Origin: Rudanella sp.
Lineage (GTDB): Bacteria; Bacteroidota; Bacteroidia; Cytophagales; Spirosomataceae
Assembly (NCBI GenBank): GCA_026785985.1
Contig: JAJAYX010000269.1
Location: 1 to 5,031, forward strand
Reading direction: 5' to 3'
DNA length: 5,031 nt
Below the pieces are notes generated by a model. It was not told the origin of the DNA, did no database searches, and was given only the letters and a program-made list of their open reading frames with translations. Each line of letters starts with the position of its first letter. Within the stretch, counting starts at the first letter, position 1. The translations under genes and the position numbers were made by a program. Shown piece by piece: positions 1 through 5,031 of this stretch.

Positions 1-1649
1 GAATCTACCTCACCAATCTGACCACCAATACCTCCACCCTGTTCGCAACGCTGAATGCCGGATCTGACCCCCACACCAGTCTGCCAGCGTCGGTAAGTGC
101 CTCTAACCGCGATGCCGGGGCATTCGATGCCGTTGGCAAAACAGGTTTGGGCGATATTGAGATTTCCGACGATGGCCGGATGCTCTATGTGGTGAACCTT
201 TTCGACCGGCGCATTTACCTGATTCCACTGCTTTCTAACCCACCTGCGGGGGCGGATCCGTTCAACTTCCTCGCCCCCGGCACCATCACCTCCGTGGCGA
301 TTCCCAAGCCCGGCTGCCCCAACCAAACCTACCGTCCGTTCGCGCTGAAAGTGTCGAGGGGGAAACTCTTCGTGGGCATGGTATGCAGTAACGAAGGGTT
401 GGCAGTAGGGCAAAATCCGCTTGTGGTGCCAGCAGCGGGCAATGCCTCTGTCTATGCGTTTGACGTGACTCCCCTGACGAATACCCTAAGCGCGTCGGTA
501 ACACAAGTGCTGAATTTCCCGCTTACGTATGCCAAAGGAGCGGCCTCAGACGGGGTGAATGCCTTGAAAAAATGGTATGCCTGGGGCAGTAATTTCTATA
601 ACGCCCCCTATAACGAACCAACCGGCCAAAGCAACGACATCAGCTACCCCCAGCCCTGGCTCACCGATATTGAGTTCGATGTGGATGGCACCATGATTCT
701 GGGTCTGCGCGACCGTTTTGGCGATCAAACCGGCTACCTGAACGACGGACCAGACCCCGCCGATACCAAAATGTACTCAGGGCTGGCGGCTGGCGATCTG
801 TTGCGGGCGGGTGCCTGTGGCCCCAACGGAACCTACGTACTCGAAGCCGGTGGTTCGGTTTGTTCGAGCCTCAGTACGCTGGGCGGACAAAACGTAGAAG
901 GCCCTGGTGGGGGCGAGTTCTACGACGACAATGCTTTTTGCTGCCATAGCGAAACCAGTTACGGCGGGTTGGCTCTGTTGCCAGGCCGGGGCGAGGTGGT
1001 GAACGTGTCACTCGATCCGCTGGACCTGAATTCGGCGGGGTTTCGGTTTTTCGATAACCTGACGGGTCAGCAACGACGGTCGCAGGAATACCACCGGAGC
1101 GGCACCCAGATTTATCAATCGCAAAATGCCATCACCTTTGGCAAAGCCAACGGCCTGGGCGACGTGGAACTGGATTGCAGCGCGGCCCCCATTCAGATAG
1201 GGAACAGGGTCTGGAACGATAGGAACGCCAACGGACGGCAGGATGCCGACGAAACGGGCCTGGCCAGCCTGACACTGGGCCTCTATCAAAATGGTTTTCT
1301 GGTGGTTACTACCCAAACCGATGCCGGGGGTGAGTATTATTTCGGGCCCGACAACGTACCGGGTGGCGTTCAGGCATATACTACCTACGAAATCAGAATT
1401 AATCTGTCGTCACCCCTGTTGATTGGGCGGTCGGCCTCGGTAGCCAACACTGCTGGCGATGACCTGATTGATTCGGACGGGCAGACAAGCAACGGAAACA
1501 CCGTGGCCACTGTAATGACAGGTAGCTACGGACAAAATGATTACTCGATTGATTTTGGATTCAATACGTGTCCACCACAGAAATGTGTGCCAATCACCAT
1601 CACTGTTATTCGGATAGGTGGGCGTGAGCTACCAGCTGGTGTCCGATAA
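1..1649 (+). CDS. SdrD B-like domain-containing exported protein, 5' end missing
   Basis: The reading frame is already open at the left edge (first full codon at base 3) and ends at TAA 1647-1649, so 548 residues are visible and the start and any signal peptide lie outside. A TTG at 147 is internal: the residues before it read smoothly into the next strand. Residues about 45-395 look like a beta-propeller-type region with YVTN/NHL-style strands (GDIEISDDGRMLYVVN, then RPFALKVSRGKLFVG and DIEFDVDGTMILGLRDR at 222-238). Residues about 397-520 form one SdrD B-like beta-sandwich, opening with IGNRVW and a Ca-binding loop D406-x-N408-x-N410-G-x-x-D414-x-x-E417, and closing at DFGF. A 28-residue tail with CPPQKC follows. 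Nine cysteines, including the pair 313-314, suit an oxidising extracytoplasmic location. By family knowledge such proteins are secreted or surface-attached in Bacteroidota; the ligand or substrate is unknown. No type IX sorting domain is visible at the C-terminus. The domain call is firm, the function is not. Confidence 0.85.
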   Translation, partial: IYLTNLTTNTSTLFATLNAGSDPHTSLPASVSASNRDAGAFDAVGKTGLGDIEISDDGRMLYVVNLFDRRIYLIPLLSNPPAGADPFNFLAPGTITSVAIPKPGCPNQTYRPFALKVSRGKLFVGMVCSNEGLAVGQNPLVVPAAGNASVYAFDVTPLTNTLSASVTQVLNFPLTYAKGAASDGVNALKKWYAWGSNFYNAPYNEPTGQSNDISYPQPWLTDIEFDVDGTMILGLRDRFGDQTGYLNDGPDPADTKMYSGLAAGDLLRAGACGPNGTYVLEAGGSVCSSLSTLGGQNVEGPGGGEFYDDNAFCCHSETSYGGLALLPGRGEVVNVSLDPLDLNSAGFRFFDNLTGQQRRSQEYHRSGTQIYQSQNAITFGKANGLGDVELDCSAAPIQIGNRVWNDRNANGRQDADETGLASLTLGLYQNGFLVVTTQTDAGGEYYFGPDNVPGGVQAYTTYEIRINLSSPLLIGRSASVANTAGDDLIDSDGQTSNGNTVATVMTGSYGQNDYSIDFGFNTCPPQKCVPITITVIRIGGRELPAGVR

Positions 1650-1658
1650 AACAAACCT

Positions 1659-1666
1659 TATATTTG
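1659..1666 (+). promoter_or_regulatory. Match to Bacteroidota -7 promoter element (weak candidate)
   Basis: TATATTTG matches the Bacteroidota -7 consensus TAnnTTTG exactly and begins ten bases after the upstream stop codon. No TTG-type -33 element sits at the expected distance upstream. Initiation here would start around 1672 and run almost at once into the terminator at 1684, so only a transcript of roughly 45 nt would result. This is probably a chance match in AT-rich spacer. Confidence 0.15.
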
Positions 1667-1683
1667 AGAGAATATGTCGAAGG

Positions 1684-1720
1684 AAACTCTGGTGACGCTT
1701 GTTGCCAGAGTTTTTTGTTT
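1684..1720 (+). terminator. Intrinsic (Rho-independent) terminator
   Basis: Bases 1684-1696 pair with 1701-1713 to make a 13-bp stem (nine Watson-Crick pairs at the base, then two G-T wobbles, then two more pairs) capped by the tetraloop GCTT. A T-run follows at 1711-1716, then G and three more T; the first three T also pair in the stem. It lies 35 bases after the stop codon of the exported-protein gene and should end its transcript. Read from the minus strand, the stem is followed only by a broken tract (TTTCCTT), so it could serve as a weaker terminator for the convergent membrane-protein gene. Confidence 0.85.
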
Positions 1721-1734
1721 CTGCAAGGTTCATG

Positions 1735-1767
1735 TACAATCTATTGTATCACAGCGATTTATACAAT
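1735..1767. repeat. Short AT-rich inverted repeats around the stop codon of the FUSC gene
   Basis: TACAAT (1735-1740) is followed two bases later by its inverse ATTGTA (1743-1748). ATTGTAT (1743-1749) is also inverse to ATACAAT (1761-1767) across an 11-base loop, so the middle arm can pair with either neighbour. The outer arm covers the last coding bases of the minus-strand gene, and the 11-base loop contains most of its stop codon (1759-1761). The stems are short and AT-only apart from one pair, with no T-run, so they are not a conventional terminator. They may be a weak 3'-end structure or chance. Confidence 0.4.
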
Positions 1768-3918
1768 CACGTTGATCACCCGCTTCATGTCGGTTGTTAG
1801 TTTCTGAATAAACTGAAGCTGATCGGCCAGCAACTGCTCATCGGGGGTAACGGGGGCCGTTTCTGTTTCGGGCAGGGTGGTCATGTAGGCTGGCGCGACC
1901 TCCTCAACGGATTTTTGTTTGGGCGGGTCAACGTGGGAAAGGGCCTCCTGCAGATGCCCCACCGACCGGCGCAGCGGGCGTAGCAACGGCTCGCCGAGGG
2001 CGTGCGTTTGCCGGTGTTGAGCACCCGTGACAATGGTGGCAATGTTCGAGGCAAAAATGTGGTTCAGCACCGCAAACTCCAGCAAATCCTGTTGGTGGCT
2101 CTGCTTGCTTTTGGGTTCCGAAAGCATCCGCTCGAAAGCCGCCGACAGGTTGGCCGACTGAACGTATAAATCCTTCCGGGCCAGTTTGTAGTCGGTCACC
2201 GATACGGGTTTGCCGCTCAGGCTATCGGCCAGTTTTTGCAGGTACCGGAGATCGGCCCGCAACACATCGCGGAGGTGATTTACCACCTGATCCGACTCCC
2301 AACGCGGAAACAATCCATAGCTTGCGGCCAGTGCAATGAGACCCCCTATGATGGTGTCGAGAACCCGCTCCTGAACCACTTCGCGCAGGCCAACACCCAT
2401 AAAATGCAGCAGAACGAGCACAAACGGCGTAACAAACATCACCATCATGATGTAGTTCCACCGCTGAAAACTGTAGGTGCCGAGCATGAACACCACCATA
2501 AACACAAACAAAACGGTCGTGTTCGACACGGTCACGAGCAAAATAACCCCGATGAGGCCGCCCGCCAGTGTGCCCAGCAACCGGTCGGTGTTGCGTTGCC
2601 GGGTGAGGGCGTAGGCTGGTTTCAGAATAACGGTGATGGTCAGTAAAATCCAGTAGCTGTGGTACCCACTGCTCCAGAATGTGGCCACCCCATACCCCAC
2701 CAAACAGGCAATGGCCATACGCAGGGCATACCGGAACGTGGTTGAACTCAGCGAAAGATTGTCGCGCAACTTGCTCAGTTGAATAGGCTGATGCGACACA
2801 AACCGGGAGTAATCGAAGGCCGTAGGAAGGGCTTTGTCGGTTGGTTGAGGGTCATTCACCGGCATCCGCACGAGGGTGCTGATCCGTTCGGTGAGTTGGC
2901 GAATATTGACCAGAATCCGTTTCAGAACCAGTGGGTTACCCGTTTGCCCGGTGGGGGCAAGACCGTCGACCAGGGCGTTGAAATGAGCCAGATCGGCCGA
3001 CATCGTGAACGGGTCGGGATGGGTGCCGTTTTCCTGGATCGACAACCCAATGGCATCCAGTTCGTGTACCAGCCGCCGAATAAGCCGGGCCATTTCGTTG
3101 AGCAAGCCCGTGTCTCCGAACCGCTGCCGAAGCGCGTGATAATCGTAATACATGGCGGAAATTTGCTCATACAGATCGACTACATCCGAAAACGTTAAGA
3201 CCAGTGCCCGCCCCTCTGCCGTAGTTTCTTCCACCATCCGGCGACTTTTGAACAGCAGCTCCCGCACCACATCCTGTTTCTCGCTCACTTTCACGTGTTG
3301 GGCCACCAACCGGCGGTAATCGTCGTTGAGGTTGGTGCGGCCATCATAAAAATCAGCCTTGATGCGCAGGAAATTGGCAATTTCGTGAATGCACTCGGCC
3401 AGTGCCTGTTGCGCCTGCCGGTAGGGCCGGAACTGCCGGAAAGCCAGGCTAATGGCGGTATACCAGAGTCCCCCGGCCAGAATAAGCAGTGCGTGGAACC
3501 AGATAGACGTGGCAGGCAGGGGCCGATCCATCGTCAGAATCATGATCAGCATTCCCGCCGACCCCACGGCGGCTGCCCGGTTGCCATAGACGGTAAACAG
3601 GGCAAAAAAGAAACTCAGTGCGCCAATTTCAAGGCCCAGTATCCAGGGGTTCGTTCGGGCGTAGCCGGTGAGAATGGCCGTGACAAAAATGAACCCGCAA
3701 CACACCAGCAGGCCATTGCGCTTATGCACAAGCGGGCCGGGCGAATCGGTGATGCTGGCACACAGGGCACCCAAACCCACCATGAGGCCCCAATCGGGCT
3801 GGTTTTGGACCCGGAAAAAGAAGAGCGCGGGCAACAAAATGGCCGCCGTTGTCTGCAACCCATCCGAAAAATAGTGGCTGAATAAAAAGTAGCGGACAGA
3901 GCGGAAAAGGTGGGGCAT
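1759..3918 (-). CDS. YccS/YhfK-like FUSC family inner-membrane protein
   Basis: This is a 719-residue polytopic membrane protein from ATG 3918-3916 to TAA 1761-1759. It has the duplicated layout of the YccS/FUSC family. A first membrane block (hydrophobic segments near residues 22-37, 43-55, 68-87, 93-110, 117-130 and 140-160) is followed by a helical soluble region at about 165-390. A second block (about 396-416, 420-435, 446-480, 488-506 and 518-537) and a helical cytoplasmic-type tail to 719 complete it. The second block carries the FUSC hallmark: YWILLTITVILKPAY at 422-436, then arginines and RLLGTLAGG at 446-454. E. coli YccS is of nearly the same length, which supports this start. The same frame is open back to ATG 4068 (769 residues), but those 50 extra residues are not membrane-like or family-like. 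By family, FUSC proteins are putative efflux transporters (the group includes AaeB); the substrate is not known. No membrane-fusion or outer-membrane partner is adjacent. No Shine-Dalgarno precedes either start, as is usual in Bacteroidota. Confidence 0.9.
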   Translation of the reverse strand: MPHLFRSVRYFLFSHYFSDGLQTTAAILLPALFFFRVQNQPDWGLMVGLGALCASITDSPGPLVHKRNGLLVCCGFIFVTAILTGYARTNPWILGLEIGALSFFFALFTVYGNRAAAVGSAGMLIMILTMDRPLPATSIWFHALLILAGGLWYTAISLAFRQFRPYRQAQQALAECIHEIANFLRIKADFYDGRTNLNDDYRRLVAQHVKVSEKQDVVRELLFKSRRMVEETTAEGRALVLTFSDVVDLYEQISAMYYDYHALRQRFGDTGLLNEMARLIRRLVHELDAIGLSIQENGTHPDPFTMSADLAHFNALVDGLAPTGQTGNPLVLKRILVNIRQLTERISTLVRMPVNDPQPTDKALPTAFDYSRFVSHQPIQLSKLRDNLSLSSTTFRYALRMAIACLVGYGVATFWSSGYHSYWILLTITVILKPAYALTRQRNTDRLLGTLAGGLIGVILLVTVSNTTVLFVFMVVFMLGTYSFQRWNYIMMVMFVTPFVLVLLHFMGVGLREVVQERVLDTIIGGLIALAASYGLFPRWESDQVVNHLRDVLRADLRYLQKLADSLSGKPVSVTDYKLARKDLYVQSANLSAAFERMLSEPKSKQSHQQDLLEFAVLNHIFASNIATIVTGAQHRQTHALGEPLLRPLRRSVGHLQEALSHVDPPKQKSVEEVAPAYMTTLPETETAPVTPDEQLLADQLQFIQKLTTDMKRVINVIV

Positions 3919-4138
3919 ACGGGGGAATGGTAGGCGTATTGATTTAACCCAAAAAAGCAGAGAACCGTTTATGACCGCTTCGGAACTTGACGTTTTCGCT
4001 CGTGGTAGATACACTAAACCTGGATTTCTATAAGAGAAAGACCAATTTAAGCAACGAATCAGGCCCATTGAGTCGTATTCGTAACATAAACGGGATGTTG
4101 GGCGTTTTCCAGTTAGTTCTATTCCCTACAGTATACCC
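3919..4138. promoter_or_regulatory. Divergent intergenic region between the FUSC gene and tamB
   Basis: These 220 bases separate two divergent starts, so promoters for both genes should lie here unless the longer FUSC start is used, which would shrink the gap to about 70 bases. I scanned both strands for TAnnTTTG. There is no exact match; the nearest is minus-strand TAAATTGG at 4049-4042, one mismatch from consensus and without a TTG box at the right spacing. No ribosome-binding sequence, riboswitch, terminator or notable repeat is visible. Confidence 0.45.
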
Positions 4139-5031
4139 GTGAGAAAAGCGATTTCGACCATACTGCTTGTTTTGCTGGCAGTCGTGCTTCTTGTGTTCGG
4201 CTTTGTCATTGTTGTGGCCACTACACCCATAGGCGAACGATTCGTGACAAGTCAGGTCAATAATTACCTGGCAAAAAAACTCAAATCACCCTTCCGGATT
4301 GGGCGAATCAGCTATAAAATTCCCGATTACCTCGAACTGAACGACGTGTTTTTCCAGACTCCACAGGGCGATACACTCCTGATGGGGCAGCGACTGTTTG
4401 TGGATCTGGATATGCTCGGTTTGCTCAGTAATCGGGTGGTCATCAACCAGATAGATCTCGAAAAAGTCCGGCTTAATATCACACGCACCCTACCCGATAC
4501 GGTTTATAACTTCAATTATATTCTGGATGCGTTTGTGCCACCCGGTCAGCCGCAAGCCGTGTCCGCGCCTTTAGATACTACCACGGCCCAGCTGGACATT
4601 AATCTGAAAGCCATTTCGTTCAAAGATGTTCGGGTGAAGTACCGCGACGACGTGACCGGGGCTGATGTAAATGCTTACGTGGACACCCTCCGGGCAAATT
4701 TCGACAAAACCGATATTGCCAATAACAGCTACCGGCTGCGCGATTTGAGCGTGGATGGTCTCGATGCCCGCGCCCGCATCTACAAAGGCTTGCCCACACC
4801 CGACTCGCCCCCCTCGCCCGACACGCTCGACATTGGCCTGGGCAAGTGGAAGCTGAACCGCGCCCGCTGGGATGTTGATTTAGTGGAACAAAAAATGACC
4901 ACGACCGGGCAGTTACAGTCCCTGGCGATGGACACCGACTACTTTTTCTTCAATAGCGAACGCTTTGGCGTGAAATCACTGGTGCTGGCCGGAGCCAATC
5001 TCCGCTACGATGACCTGACGCAACCCAAACA
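4139..5031 (+). CDS. tamB: TamB-like translocation/assembly module protein, 3' end missing
   Basis: The first 297 residues are visible from GTG 4139-4141; the frame continues off the right edge. TamB-family proteins usually exceed a thousand residues, so most of the gene is missing, including the C-terminal TamB (DUF490) domain that defines the family. The N-terminus is RKAIS followed by one long hydrophobic anchor (about residues 5-27), then TPIGERFVTSQVNNYLAKKL. Short beta-rich AsmA/TamB-like stretches follow (FRIGRISYKIPDYLELNDV; GDTLL at 77-81; VDLDMLGLL; then YNFNYILDAF at 123-132). This N-terminal pattern is typical of Bacteroidota TamB. By family knowledge TamB is anchored in the inner membrane and spans the periplasm as a beta-groove with an outer-membrane TamA-type partner, acting in outer-membrane protein assembly or phospholipid transport. 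Residues 219-229 are a proline/aspartate-rich linker. GTG is the first plausible start after the in-frame stop TAA at 4082-4084; no ATG lies between. AsmA-like proteins are the main alternative. Confidence 0.85.
   Translation, partial: MRKAISTILLVLLAVVLLVFGFVIVVATTPIGERFVTSQVNNYLAKKLKSPFRIGRISYKIPDYLELNDVFFQTPQGDTLLMGQRLFVDLDMLGLLSNRVVINQIDLEKVRLNITRTLPDTVYNFNYILDAFVPPGQPQAVSAPLDTTTAQLDINLKAISFKDVRVKYRDDVTGADVNAYVDTLRANFDKTDIANNSYRLRDLSVDGLDARARIYKGLPTPDSPPSPDTLDIGLGKWKLNRARWDVDLVEQKMTTTGQLQSLAMDTDYFFFNSERFGVKSLVLAGANLRYDDLTQPK

Noticed and set aside
1008..1316. 102-residue minus-strand ORF
   Set aside because: It is a shadow across the junction of the propeller-like and SdrD B-like regions, whose plus-strand frame has recognisable domains.
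147..1649. TTG at 147 as the start of the exported-protein gene
   Set aside because: The same frame is open to base 3 with protein-like sequence that runs directly into the conserved strand after 147. The gene simply begins outside the window.
1674..1775. 33-codon plus-strand ORF starting ATG 1674
   Set aside because: It is made largely of the terminator hairpin and the AT-rich inverted repeats, and overlaps the end of the convergent gene. Its translation has no protein-like pattern.
2236..2646. Plus-strand ORF with a His-rich translation (many HH and KH pairs)
   Set aside because: It is antisense to the second membrane block of the FUSC gene. The His/Lys/Gln richness is the complement of hydrophobic minus-strand codons, so it is not a metal-binding protein.
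2779..3198. 139-residue plus-strand ORF
   Set aside because: It is antisense to the soluble middle region of the FUSC gene and shows no recognisable family pattern or start signal.
3295..3885. 196-residue plus-strand ORF
   Set aside because: It lies fully antisense to the FUSC N-terminal membrane block, and its composition is low-complexity and rich in Gln, Gly and Pro. The minus-strand reading is clearly the coding one.
4042..4049. TAAATTGG on the minus strand as the FUSC promoter
   Set aside because: It has one mismatch to the -7 consensus and no TTG box at the proper distance, so it is too weak to call.

Overview
The window most likely comes from a member of the Bacteroidota, probably a Cytophagales of the Spirosoma/Fibrella type. 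The evidence is protein style and gene content: an SdrD B-like secreted protein, a YccS-like FUSC protein, and a Bacteroidota-type TamB N-terminus with the wording 'fNfdyIldaF'. None of the three genes has a Shine-Dalgarno sequence, and base composition is moderately GC-rich. The lineage is inferred from sequence style, not from a search.

Layout: (1) 1-1649, plus strand: the 3' part of a secreted or surface protein, with a beta-propeller-like region followed by one SdrD B-like Ca-binding domain; its start lies before the window. (2) 1650-1758: a short convergent intergenic gap holding a strong intrinsic terminator and an AT-rich set of inverted repeats. (3) 1759-3918, minus strand: a complete YccS/FUSC-type inner-membrane protein of 719 residues. 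The frame stays open to an upstream ATG at 4068, which would give 769 residues, but the shorter form fits the family better. (4) 3919-4138: a divergent intergenic region with no promoter I can call. (5) 4139-5031, plus strand: the 5' part of a tamB-like gene starting at GTG and running off the right edge.

The three genes are not an operon: the first two converge and the last two diverge. All three products concern the cell envelope: an exported protein, an inner-membrane putative transporter, and an inner-membrane-anchored periplasmic bridge for outer-membrane biogenesis or lipid transport. No direct functional link is shown by the sequence. I found no mobile element, CRISPR array, tRNA, rRNA or defence cassette. 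The region reads as ordinary chromosomal sequence, and the findings below are modest.
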